This document shows, one piece after another, positions 44,322 through 55,589 of a stretch of 64,000 nt of DNA. Position 1 is the first letter of the stretch, and the number at the start of each line of letters is the position of its first letter. The stretch covers positions 163,322,393 to 163,386,392 of the forward strand of contig OX465281.1 of the NCBI GenBank assembly GCA_949987705.1, given 5' to 3'. The notes under the pieces are model-generated. The model saw only the letters and a program-made list of their open reading frames with translations, searched no databases and was not told where the DNA came from. The translations under genes and the position numbers were made by a program. The stretch is from Thereva unica (lineage: Eukaryota; Arthropoda; Insecta; Diptera; Therevidae).

Positions 44322-46468
44322 ATGGCTTCGAAAAGGTAAGTTCTATTCATGTGTTTAGCTAAACTTGAACGATACTTGGAATTTTTACTGATCTATTACT
44401 GCAACATAATAAATAAATAGACAAAAACACTTTAGCCTTGAGTTTTTCTTATGAATCCAACTCAAAAGTTTATGGCCGTTAAAACGCCCTGTAGGAGAAT
44501 CAACGTCTGTCATATTTTTCAGGCCTCGACATATCCAGCCGTTAAAACTACACGAAATCATTGAAGAGCTAGAGTGTATTGATGACGAAGAGCCATTGCC
44601 AACTGCCGAAAATGCTAACGCAGATATTACAGACGAGGACTCCGGCGACGAAGATGTTGTGACTTGGCACAATCTTCCTGGTAAGAATTTGTGTATGAGT
44701 GGATATATGTATATCATATTGAGTATTTATTATACACAATTATTCCCTCAAATTACAAATTTTATTTAGAACTTTTTTTTAGGCTCGCAACTGAGAGCTC
44801 AAGCAGACCTAATATATTCAGATGAAGATAATTTTGACCATGAAGATGAATTGCTGTTATCTGTATTAGCCAAGAGAAGGTGTACAGATGATACACCTGT
44901 GCATCAAGATGCGAATGTAACGGAGGCCACTGAACCTGAGCCGATATCAAGTACTGCAACTGTCTCCACACAAGAGCCTGTAATTGCTCCGAGTGTGCCG
45001 AATAAACAAAAATACCAATGGAGGAACTACCACAATCCTCTTGCACTACACCAGTGGCAAAAAGTTCAAGGCCCAAAAAATTTGCGGGGTCCGCTTTACT
45101 ATTTTGACTGCATGTTTGACGAAAATTGCGTTGAGCTCTTGGTTACTTTCACAAATATGTATGCTTCTAAGAAAAATAAACTGGGTAACGTAACCATTGA
45201 TGAAATGAAATGTTTTTTGGGCATTCTTTTGTTCAGTGGTTATGTACCAGTCCCGCGAAGGAGTATGTTTTGGGAGAAGTCAACAGACGCAGATTTTGTC
45301 ATTGTGAATAGTGCCATGTCCAGAGACAGATTTGATTTCATCATGGCAAACATTCATTGCTGTGACAACTCAGTAGCACAGACCAATGACGATAAGTTTG
45401 CTAAGGTGAGGCCTTTGTTTGATTCGTTGAATAAAATATTCTTGGCTTTTGCTCCGTTAGAAGAAAACTATAGCGTGGACGAAGCGATGGTGCCTTACTA
45501 TGGTAGACACAGCTGCAAGCAATTCATACGAGAAAAGCCTATTCGTTGGGGATACAAGTACTGGGTTGGTGCTACTAGATTAAGATACGTACTCTGGTTT
45601 GAACCATATCAAGGAAAGTCAGCGAATGTTCCTGTGGCGTACAAACAGTTTGGTTTAGGGGGAAGCGTTATTCTACAATTTGCTGTTGCATTGCAAACTC
45701 GAAATCCACAGATGCCATTCCATTTATTTTTTGACAACTTTTTTACGTCAATCCCGCTCTTGCACGAGCTTACCAATAGAGGCCTGAAAGCCACTGGAAC
45801 GATAAGAGAAAACCGCACATCCCGATGCCCTTTGCCGTCGAACAAAGAGATGAAAACTACTGATAGAGGCACGTACAAATTTATGTCCAGTCGACCAGCA
45901 GGCATTTTGGTATGTAAATGGAATGACAATAGTGTAGTTACAGCTGCCTCAAATGCAGAACAAGTAGAACCACTACATAGGACAAGGCGTTTTTCAAAGC
46001 AGCTCAAGAAGAGTGTGCAAATCGAGCAACCCAGCATTATAAAGAGATATAATGAAAATATGGGTGGGGTTGACCGAGCTGACCAAAACATAAGTCTATA
46101 TAGGACGGCTATTCGAGGAAAAAAAATGGTATTTTCCATTGCTGTGCCATTGCCTTGATATGGCTACTCAAAATGCGTGGCAGTTGTATAAGGGTGATGG
46201 TGGTGAGTGCGACCGTCTCACATACCGCAGACTGATAGCAAGAAGCCTACTGGAAACGCACAAAAGAACTGAAAAACGTGGGCCTCGTCCTACACAGAAA
46301 AACTATCGTGAAACGTCTCGATTTGATAGGTTAGACCATTTGGTTTAATACAAAGAAAATCAGCTAAGGTGTGCTGTATGTAAGAAAAAAACCAATTATT
46401 TCTGTAAGAAATGTACTATTTCCCTGCACCCTAAGGCATGTTTTGCCTCGTATCATACGCCAGAATAG
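44322..46468 (+). pseudogene. piggyBac transposase, three exons, frameshifted
   Basis: Exon 1 is 44322-44335 (ATG, then donor GTAAGT), exon 2 44523-44680 (acceptor TTTTTCAG, donor GTAAGA), exon 3 from 44783 (acceptor TTTTTTTTAG). Phases join correctly (AG|G Arg, G|GC Gly). The N-terminus is acidic (DDEEPLPTAENANAD). The transposase core follows: KCFLGILLFSGYVPVPRRSM, then the catalytic aspartates in YSVDEAMVPYYG (~45475), HLFFDNFFTS (~45735) and NMGGVDRADQ (~46073). An A8 run at 46122-46129, where A7 keeps frame, shifts translation to a stop at 46158; the true frame continues to 46348, is cut by TAA, and ends with a C-terminal cysteine/histidine zinc motif (CAVCKKK ... CKKC ... H ... C) to 46466. 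The catalytic triad is intact upstream of the break. The A-run change could be a sequencing error, but the second stop argues for decay. Confidence 0.85.
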
Positions 46469-46797
46469 TTATTTAGTTTTGCTTTGAATATTATTAATTA
46501 AACAAAAACCATTTCGACTTTTAAATGCATTAACTTATCCCTTCTATTCTATCCTTCAGATCAAGCTTACTACTATATGTATATTGGACGACATGACGGA
46601 CTAGTATATGAAAAATTGGATGAGCCTTCTGGCAACCCATAAAAATTTTACCGTCAAAATTCGTTAACTATAATTAAAACCAGTCTTTGTTATCTAGCGA
46701 GCGCGAGCGATTCAAGATTCAAGCGAAATTGTTAAATAATTATAATTGTTAAATAAAATTCAGTCTAATATAACCCGCGAGTTTCAATTTTCGACAT

Positions 46798-46815
46798 TGG
46801 TGCCGAAACCCGGGA
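46798..46815 (+). other. Primer-binding site, tRNA-Phe
   Basis: TGGTGCCGAAACCCGGGA, identical to 30442-30459, one base after the 5' LTR. Confidence 0.85.
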
Positions 46816-46876
46816 ATTAAAGTTGAAAAAATAGATAAAGAAAATATTAATAGCGAACAAAGAGAGTGCATACATC

Positions 46877-48538
46877 ATGGAAATCGCAAACCGTTCTGTC
46901 CTACGTTGCCAAGTGACAAAGATTGTGAAAAGTGCCACAGAGTATTTAAATTCACCTGAAAATCAAATTAAAGACGAAAATGTCGACAAATTCGAGGCTA
47001 TCGAAGAAGATCTAGTGGTTTTCTTAGAGCGGCTGAAGGTCGCTAAAGAAGGTTTAGATGCGTCGAACTTAGCGATAGGGGTCACCTTGAAAACGGAAGA
47101 CTACGTCAAGGAATGCGAAGGAGTAGCGGAATATACGGACAAAGCAATAAGCGTTCTCGCTCGTTTGGAGCAACGTCTAAAAAAGCTTAAGCAACGCTAA
47201 GGTAGTACAGATACCAGCAATGCAATGCCAAACAATATAAATGATAACCAGCGTGGAACATCTTCTATTAAATTACCAAAACTTGCATTAATTAAATTTT
47301 CCGGCGAACACAAAGATTGGCTGCCATTTTGGGAGCAATATAAAACCGCCATCCATGAGAACTCAGCCCTTAACGAGTCCGAGAAATTTAATTACCTCAA
47401 ATCATTATTATCTGGGAAAGCAGCAGAGTCTATTGCAGGCTTTACACCCACTCAGGATTGCTATGTTGCCGCAATATCACTATTAATCGAAGAATACGGT
47501 GACACTGAGAAAATTATTGACAAAAATGTACAGCAGCTCATGTCGCTATCACCGGTTTCTTCTCGTTACGATGTTCTTGGCTTGAGGCGCCTCTACAATG
47601 TCGTAATGTGCAGTTCACGATATCTTACTGCATTACACGTACCCCCTTCGCATTACTTCATCCTGCTCAAGTCAGTACTGCTAAAGTGCATACCGCATGA
47701 ACTGAGGCTGGAATTCTACCGCCATCAAGAGACGCATGCTGAGGAAAAATCAAGTGGAGTAAACAGTGATAAGGAAAGTGTGTGTTCACTCAACAATAGT
47801 TCCGTGGATTTTGGTGACACTACGGTCAAAGGTATTCTCAGTTTTTTAAAAAGGGAAGTCGAGTCTTTGGAAAAGGCTGGAACTTCAAAGCGATCGCCTT
47901 CTTCGTCTTCGCCAAAAGCTCGTCTCACTACGGCAGGGCTACTCACACCAGCGAAATTCGAATGTTATTTCTGCAAATCAACAGAACATACAACCCAACG
48001 TTGCAACTCTTATCATACTGTAGCTCAAAGAAAGGAGCTTTTAAGGCAAGAAGGTCGATGTTTTCGGTGCACGAGAAAAGGCCATAATTCTAGAGATTGC
48101 CTAAATCAAAACAACATACGATGCAATAATTGCAATGGTAAGCATGCCACTTCGGTTTGCGAAAAGGAAACAAAGGAGAAAGTGAAACCCGGTTTAATTG
48201 CATCAACAAAACAATTCACAGCGAATCTATGCTCAACTGCTACGAGTCAAACAAAAACAGTTTATTTGCAAACGGCTTGTGTTTTAGCATCAGCGGCAAA
48301 TGGCGAAGTTAAAAATTCCTTATTAATACGTGTAATTTTAGATGGAGGCAGTCAAAGGTCTTCTATAAGAGAAGAAATTGTTAAAAAACTTGGACTAAAT
48401 GTCATCGACACCGTGGAAATGAGGATTCTGCCATTCGGAAGTTCCAGTTCAAAAAAGGGCCCCACAAGGTCATTTAAGCGTGTAAGCGTTGTATTAAAAT
48501 CCCAGTATGACAATCGCTTTGTTTCATTTATGTGCTGA
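46877..48538 (+). pseudogene. gag-protease region of the 46-kb BEL element
   Basis: A 107-residue frame (46877-47200) ends at TAA and the same frame resumes at once, with GTSSIKLPKLALIKFSGEHK and DWLPFWEQYKTAIHE matching the gag core of the 30-kb element. So a single in-frame stop interrupts gag. Zinc knuckles are present (CYFCKSTEHTTQRC, CFRCTRKGHNSRDC), then protease LDGGSQRSSI, where the usual DSG is DGG. The frame is lost at ~48520 by a small indel. Confidence 0.88.
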
Positions 48539-51500
48539 TGTTTTAGTTGCGCCATCAGGTAAATCGTCAGTTTTTGCAAATTATGTATTAGCAGACAGTT
48601 GTGGACTTCTTGAACCAGAAAAGGGAATAAATGTGTTAATAGGTGCTGATATTTATTGGAGTGTAGTCCTTCAAAATTCTGTGCATTTGACTGACAATTT
48701 AGTCGCGATAGAAACGGTGTTTGGTTGGACTATACAAGGGCCTTCTGTCGAAGCAATAGTTGAAGAAAGCTCTGCGTCAGCTATATCAGCTGCGGTCTTA
48801 CATTCGTGTTCTTTTACCGAATCTGATTGTGAAAATTTCTGGAAATTAGAGACTATTGGAATTTCTGCTGACAATGAAGAAATTAAATATAGTGATTTCA
48901 GCGACTATATTCGAAAAGGTGAAGAACGATATGAGTGCTCTTTATTATGGAAAAAATTTGGAGTTGGAATTGATAGTCACAGAAGTGGAGCTTTCAAAAG
49001 ATTTGAAAGACTTGTACGCAAATTGACAGCAGATCGTGACAAGTTTATGGAGTATGATAGAGCTATGTGGGAGTTAATTTCGACTGGTGTAGCGGAAAGA
49101 ATCGACGAGAATATTAGTTTGGTGAATTCTAAATATTATATGCCGCATCGTCCCGTGTACCGAAGTGCATTTCCCGACGTCTTGAATATTTTGTTGAACT
49201 TTCGCGTAGGAAGAATTGCATTGGTCGCAGATATAGAGAAGGCGTTTTTACAGCTTTCTTTGATAGAAAAGGATCGAGACACACATCGTTTTTTTTGGTT
49301 TGAGCGAAGAGTGGACAACCCGTGTGATCTCCCTAAGGTTGCTGTTTTTAGGATGACTCGCGTCACATTTGGTATAGCTTGCAGCCCTTTCTTGCTGTGT
49401 GGAACCTTGAGGAAGCATTTCGACATGGAATCAAAGGATTTTACATCAACTTGTGAATTATTAATGAGATCATTCTATATGGATGATTTGATTTTAAGTG
49501 TTGAAGATCTCGATTTTGCTTTTCAGTTTTATAAAGAGACCCGTCAGATTATTCAGCGAGCTTCAATGAATATTCGTAAGTGGACTTCCAATAATTCCAA
49601 ATTAATTGCTAAATTTGAGGAAAAGTTGGAACCTCCTCCCACTCAAAAGGTATTGGGTTTGATTTGGAATCGTTTTCCCGATGAAGTAGTCGTCGACCTT
49701 GAGCGAACTCGCAAAATGACATCAGTGAACTCTACGAAAAGAAATATACTCCAATTATTGGCTACAATATATGATCCATTAGGTATACTTGGACCTTTTA
49801 CTGTAAAGTTAAAGCTTCTTTTCCAGGAAACTTGGCGTTTGAATGTGGGATGGGATGAGGCGATTCCATCCAATTTGCAAACAATTTGGAACCAGTGCCA
49901 CACAAGTTTGGAGGACTTAACAGAGGTTGCAGTGCCTCGATACATATTTAAGCCGTTTCCTGCCCGAGTGAGCCAACAGTTACATGTATTTTGCGACTCT
50001 AGTTTATGTGCTTACGGGGCTGTAGCGTATGTGAGAAGTCGATATATAGATGATTCCATCCACGTTTCATACTTGTGCGCAAAAAACCGAATCGCACCTC
50101 TAAAATGCAGCACGAACGAACTTACACTACCTAAGTTGGAACTAACTGCCGCCCTGATTGCTGCGCGACTATCACAATATATACAGAAGCATTTGAACTT
50201 GTGCTTTGAATCAACATATTTGTGGTCAGATTCTAAGATCACGCTATACTGGATAAAAAATGATAAGCGAAAGTACCAGCCATATGTAATTAATCGTGTT
50301 CGAGAGATTCGTCAGCTAACAGCAACGACAAATTGGAATCATTGCCCAGGTTCGGATAACCCTGCCGATCTGTTGACTCGTGGAATTAATGGAAAAACCT
50401 TAATCAGCTCACCCATTTGGTTTAGCGGACCGCAATGGTTATCGGACTCTATTGATAATTGGCCTCAATCTGATATTAACGTTAGCAATTTTGATAATTT
50501 ATTATGCTTGCAGGTTGCAGTCGCTAAGGAGGATACTGTGGCTTTTGAGCCATTATTAAATCTGGAAAATTTTAGCAGCTATAACAGAGTTCTTCGTGTA
50601 ACAGCATATGCGCTTCGATTCATCGCGCATCTTAAGAAAAGTCAAGTTCAGTCAAATCATCTTACTGGACAGGAGCTAGAGTATGCAGAGAAATTTTGGA
50701 TTAAGTCTATACAAGCAGCTGCGTTTAAGGACGAAGTAAAAGCTTTGCGGAACTCGAGGGAAATACCCAAAAGTTCATCGATTTTGACGTTTAATGTGAT
50801 CATGGATGAAGATGGCATCCTCCGAGTAGGAAGTAGATTAGAGAAAGCAGATTTTACCTACAACGAATGCTTCCCGATTATTCTTCCTACGCATTCTCAT
50901 TTTACTAAATTACTTACCAAGGAAGCTCATGAACGAAGTCTTCATAGCGGAGTGAACGCAACTTTAGCACGAGTACGAGAAAGATTCTGGATTATTAAAG
51001 CGCGTCCAGCAGTTAAAGCTATAGTTAAAGGTTGCGTAATATGTCAGCGTTATCGCGGCAAGCCAGCGTCGCAGCCATTTGCCCCTTTATCTAGAGAAAG
51101 ACTGAGTGCATCGAGACCGTTCGAAAATACCGGACTGGATTTTGCGGGCCCTCTGTATGTAAAAGCTGCTAAAGAAGGTGGGACTACAAAAGTGTACATT
51201 CTGCTACTTACTTGTTCTGTAGTTCGTGCCGTTCATCTCGAACTCGTCAATGCCCTAGATACCGAGTCTTGCTTATCGACTTTGCGACGATTTTTCGTTC
51301 GGCGAGGAATACCACGCATCATTATATCAGACAATGCACGTACATTTAAGAGAGCTTCATTGGAGTTAAAGCAACTGGGAGATATTATTTATTCAGAGAA
51401 AATACAAGGATTTGCAGCTAATAGCGTATCGTAGAGCGGGCCCCATGGTGGGGAGGTTTCTGGGAGCGCCTTGTTAAAAGTGTGAAAGATGTGTTAAAGA

Positions 51501-52060
51501 CGACTATTGGTAAGGCCATATTAAATTTTGACCAACTATATACCCTGTTGGCAGAGGCAGAGCAAGTAATCAACGCTAGACCGCTAACTTATATTAGTGA
51601 TGATCCGTTAGATCTATCGCCGTTGATGCCAGCCCATTTCTTGTTAGGCGTTTATCCTTCATCAGTAGCGATGGGATTCGGCGTAATGTCGGATACGAAG
51701 ATTCGTGAGAAGTGGAGAGCCAGACTTAAATTAACTTCTGCATTTTTTCGCCGTTTTAAAACTGAATATTTACCGCGTCTACGTTCCGCTCATCATTCTA
51801 ATTTCAGATTTTCTTCAAATGTCAAGATAGGAGATGTGGTAATTGTGCAAGATCAGTCCGCATCTCGTCACTTGTGGAAGCTTGCCAGGATTGAGAATAT
51901 TTTCCCAGGGCGTGATGGAAAAGTTCGTGCCTGCGAAGTACGGTTTCATAATGGATCCAGAATGCGGCGACCGGTTCAGCTCTTATATCCGCTAGAAGTT
52001 AATAGTTCATCGCCGGCGGGAGGATATGAAAAATTGGATGAGCCTTCTGGCAACCCATAA
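48520..52060 (+). pseudogene. Polymerase region of the 46-kb BEL element (deletions and frameshifts)
   Basis: The frame to 51434 carries the end of protease, reverse transcriptase (VADIEKAFLQ, FYMDD at ~49473), RNase H (FCDSSLCAYGAVAY, WSDSKITLYWI) and integrase (LDFAGPL, SDNARTF). Near 49163 about 33 residues are missing in frame, removing the TTKLRIVFDAS block found in its relatives, so the enzyme would be inactive. A ~11-bp deletion at ~51433 shifts frame just before ERAPWWGGFWERLV. The last part (51482-52060) is DUF5641-like and runs 36 bp into the 3' LTR before its stop. Confidence 0.88.
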
Positions 52061-52919
52061 AAATTTTACCGTCAAAATTCGTTAACTATAATTAAAACCA
52101 GTCTTTGTTATCTAGCGAGCGCGAGCGATTCAAGATTCAAGCGAAATTGTTAAATAATTATAATTGTTAAATAAAATTCAGTCTAATATAACCCGCGAGT
52201 TTCAATTTTCGACAAGTAGTATAAACGGTGACTCCTCAGCTTCATCGTTCCACAAAAAAAAAAAATTATATGTAGGACTTTCCATACTTTATCTAAGTAG
52301 TGGATTCTCCTACTGGGCGTTTAAACGGCCATCACTTTCCCGATTTTCCAGGTGAGCTGGAATTTTTCCAGTATTTTTTCTAAGTCAAAGGCACCGTAAC
52401 TAAGCACTTAATAAAAAATTATAAGTTTTGGAGACCATAAATAGTTTCAGGAGTAACTGGGTTAAGGTCTTTCTGACAATTAGCCGAAGTTTATCTATTT
52501 AAACAAAAAAGGCCCGATCGAATATTATGAAATTTTTTTCAGAGAATTTCTTCGTTAATATTCTTTTTTCGGCACCTCAATGAAGTAGATATAGTTTTTA
52601 TTTCGCGCGCTATAGATCAGGTACAAAAATCATAAACGTCGTTTAAACAAAAAAAAAACGGAATTTTATGAAAATCTTTTCAGATCATATTTTGGATATT
52701 TTGGCACGTCAACTAGTCGATATCTTTTATAATTCGCGCGATATCGTGCAGGTATAAAAATCACTTATGTCATTTAAACCAAAAAACCGGTTGACCGAAT
52801 ATTATAAAAATCTTTTCAGATTATATTGTCGCTAATACGCTTCGAACGGCACCTCAACTAAGTCAATATCTTTCGTGGTTCGAGCGATAACGTGCAGGTA
52901 CAAAAATCACTTCCGCCGC

Positions 52920-53845
52920 TTAAGGGGTTGCTCTGATTTTTGGTTTAAAAAAAACGAAATTTTTTTTTTGCCTTTTTATATTTATTAATATGTGTAGAAT
53001 ACGTTCCTAAAATATTAGTACGAAATTTTTTTTCGTTAAAAAGTTATATGCAGTATTGTAAGTGCAAAAAAACTGATTTTCTGTCGGACGTTCAGCGCGT
53101 GGTAGTGCTACTGTTATAGTTTATATACATAGTACCTGATGTTATTGTTATTTACACGAATGTAAAATATACATACGCATTCGTGCAAATAACAACATCA
53201 GCCACTATATGTATATAGTAACGCAAACATACGTTTGAATTTACTTACATTATTTCGGTTAGTTCGGCTACAGTGAAACGTAAAAAAACTTTAAACGCGT
53301 TTTTCTCAAAATGCCATTTTTCAAAACGGTTCCAGCGATTCAAAAAAAACTATTTAATATATTGACTCACCACTTATGTCAATTTATCGAAAATGATGTT
53401 GTCGAGTTCGCCTGTGTAAAATTTTTTTTCAAAATCTTACTATTTGTATTTTATCCTCCCATTTTGGGCCAGAAAAGTTGCATTTTTACGTTTTTTCACT
53501 AAAATGTCCTTAAATTTTTTTTTGATGCAATTTTTACTAATGTTGACATAAGCGAACTAAAGGACATAATTTTTAACAAAACCGTTTTTCACTTTTCTGG
53601 TTCTGACCAATGGGGACGGAGCTATCGATGGAACCGTTTTCCATGTTATTTTTGAGGTGTCAACTTCAGCGCGTGCTACATATTTATTTATGACCGCAAA
53701 AAAAAAATTAAATTTTTTTTTGTGATCTCTAAAAGTTATCTAATACTATGAAAAAATGTTGTATATAAAAATAATAAGGGTTTTCTGTAAAAAAAAATCC
53801 AAAAATAGTCAATTTTTTGCCTCAAAAATCAGAGCAACCCCTTAA
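52920..53845. mobile_element. TTAA-flanked MITE in family A copy 2
   Basis: TTAA at 52920-52923 and 53842-53845 flank inverted ends GGGGTTGCTCTGATTTTTGG and, on the other strand, GGGGTTGCTCTGATTTTTGA. Family A copy 1 has the empty site (GTTTAAAC, 2307-2314), so TTAA duplication is directly shown. The interior shares AAACGCGTTTTTCTC and TTTTTCAAAACGGT with 23194-23905. No transposase frame. Confidence 0.88.
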
Positions 53846-54236
53846 ACAAAAAACGGCTCGACCGAATTTTATGAAAATCTTTTCAGATCATATTTCGGTT
53901 AATACGCTTCCAACGGCACGCCAACTAAGTCGATATCTTTTATGGTTCGCGCGATATCGTGCAGGAAAAAATGACCACATCCGTACGCACACACACATAT
54001 ACACACACACATACTTCTTCCCAATTTGTTGCTTAAAATGCTCCTGGGACCTTGAAATATGAAAATACGTCGAAATTTTCGATTTCGATTTTCGGACCGA
54101 TTACAATAACTTCCTATACTAGGAAGTTAATAAGGATGATACTGCAGTGAGGCATGCCTTATCAGTTTCTCATAATGGCGCTATGAAGCAAACCTCATTA
54201 CAAATGGACGCAATGGTCGTGTTTAGTACTCAGTTA

Positions 54237-54648
54237 AGGCCCAGTTACATAGCAGCGTTGCGTAGCTTAGCTTAGCATGACTTTTCCCAACCTAGTCACA
54301 TAACAGCTTAGCGTTGCGTTATTTGACAAATAAAGTTCCGTTGATTGGCAGAGTTTGTTTTATATAAAAAGTGGAAAAAATGCAAGAAATAATGAAATTG
54401 TATGGTTTGTTATTACAATTAAATATAATTTACCAATTATATCAGCGATTAAAGAACAAACAACACTTTTTTAAATCCCTGTCACTTTTTAAATTGCCAA
54501 CGTTTGGATCGCGTAACAAGTTGAACTTTGTTCAACTCATGCGTTGCGTTGCATTCTGTGCAATGTAGCAAGCCCCATTTAAATTACATAGTTTTCATTT
54601 TGACAGACGCTACTAAACGTAAGGCAACGCTGCTATGTAACTGGGCCT
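54237..54648. mobile_element. PIF/Harbinger-like MITE
   Basis: Inverted ends AGGCCCAGTTACATAGCAGC (54237) and GCTGCTATGTAACTGGGCCT (54629-54648) are flanked by TTA on both sides (54234-54236, 54649-54651). A 3-bp TTA target and a GGCCC-type terminus fit PIF/Harbinger. No transposase. Confidence 0.8.
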
Positions 54649-54651
54649 TTA

Positions 54652-54990
54652 GGGTATCGCATCAGTAAAAAGACACTCGCGTTTAAAAAAACAACACTTT
54701 TGACGCCGCCGCAGCTATTACATATATAGCTACGACGAAATTCTCAAATTGTCGGCCACTCGAGACCGGGTAGGAATGGTTTTTTTTTTTTCGAGAGGGT
54801 CAAATGAGGCATTTCTTACGACGAGGCGCGAATGAGGTAAGACGTTAAATGCCCTGTATAGGCTTTATAGGGAATTCCATGCGGGGTCGAATGAGGAAGT
54901 GGGGCTGGCCTCATAGTGGCCATATCTGCACACCACCTCAAAATACTAGTTGGGTATAACCAAACAACTAAAGAACTTAAACCATATAAC
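54652..54990. other. Unassigned DNA before the minus-strand BEL LTR
   Basis: No coding signal. Motifs AATGAGG and GAGGCAT recur here and near 54150 and 24775, perhaps remnants of one repeat. Confidence 0.4.
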
Positions 54991-55565
54991 TCAACAGACA
55001 GCTGGTAAATAAATTGACTGATTAACTTTTTACCTCTTAACGGCTATCTCTTCACGTGCTCCCCACCCTTAATGATTCAATGGCTTAGCACAAAGACCCT
55101 GTTAAAGATAGAGCTCCTTTGCTCTAACTGTAAATGGTAATCAAAGTGAAGCACCTTGACTTATTGTTGTGTGTGCACAAGTACTTGAACCTGTACACTA
55201 AATCGCTGTGCCTCAAGCACAGTGATTGATCACAAAAAAAAAACTCACTCTTTATTAATCAACCCTCCATTTATATATACAAGAATTGCTTAAAGAAACA
55301 ATAATTAAAAAAGGTGCAAGCATTTAAGGTTAATTGATCATTTAAAGTTCATTGCTTGCAATTTTGCTGATGGCGCAATAATCTACAATTATACTGAAAG
55401 TGAAAATGTACTTTACGGATCGTGCAATTAAATTTATTGAAGGTAATGACCGATGGCAAAATGCAGTGTAATGAATTTATGACAAAGTGTGCAAGTTTTC
55501 TTAATGTTTACGTTTTATTCAAATAATTAAAACTAGAATCTAATCTAAAGGCTTACGTTCTAACA
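54990..55565 (-). repeat. 3' LTR of minus-strand BEL element (inner end firm, outer end guessed)
   Basis: The LTR starts (minus) at 55565 with TGTTAGAACG right after the purine tract and carries AATAAA on the minus strand near 55245. The outer end cannot be set without the partner LTR. Confidence 0.55.
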
Positions 55566-55589
55566 TTCTCCCCGGCATTGAACTATTGT

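Larger units (their letters stand above)
46607..52214 (+). mobile_element. Defective BEL/Pao LTR retrotransposon with identical LTRs
   Basis: LTRs 46607-46796 and 52025-52214 are both 190 bp (TATGAAAAATTGG ... TTTTCGACA) and identical base for base by eye. A 4-bp duplication AGTA flanks it (46603-46606 and 52215-52218). The primer site is tRNA-Phe and the purine tract GGCGGGAGGA. Coding is broken by a stop in gag, two frameshifts and an in-frame deletion in reverse transcriptase. It is a close relative of the element at 30176 but with a shorter LTR. Confidence 0.9.
43114..52498 (+). mobile_element. piggyBac-type element inserted at TTAA, carrying a MITE and a BEL element
   Basis: Family A copy 2 is interrupted with TTAA on both sides (43110-43113 and 52499-52502); copy 1 supplies the near-empty site. 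Inside is a spliced piggyBac transposase gene (44322-46468). TTAA duplication is the hallmark of piggyBac. Removing the BEL element and MITE leaves about 3.3 kb, a usual piggyBac size. However, the terminal bases (TGATG left; ATAGA read from the right) do not form an inverted repeat. A CGTTTAAACG palindrome next to GCCC occurs at 44131, near 44476 and, inverted, at 52317, perhaps marking subterminal repeats. 43114-43443, 43888-44321 and 52215-52498 hold no other recognisable feature. Confidence 0.65.
42082..54129 (-). repeat. Dispersed repeat family A, copy 2 (inverted, interrupted)
   Basis: 42082-43113 is the reverse complement of 3465-2443 and 52499-54129 that of ~2442-2031 (with extra ~140-bp modules). 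So it is one copy cut at TTAA by the insertion at 43114-52498. Its outer end is the palindrome ACTTCCTATACTAGGAAGT (54109-54127). A TTAA MITE sits at 52920-53845. Confidence 0.85.

Noticed and set aside
54066..54132. Helitron 3' end (hairpin near terminus)
   Set aside because: The palindrome ACTTCC...GGAAGT is there but no CTRR end, TC start or Rep/helicase was found.
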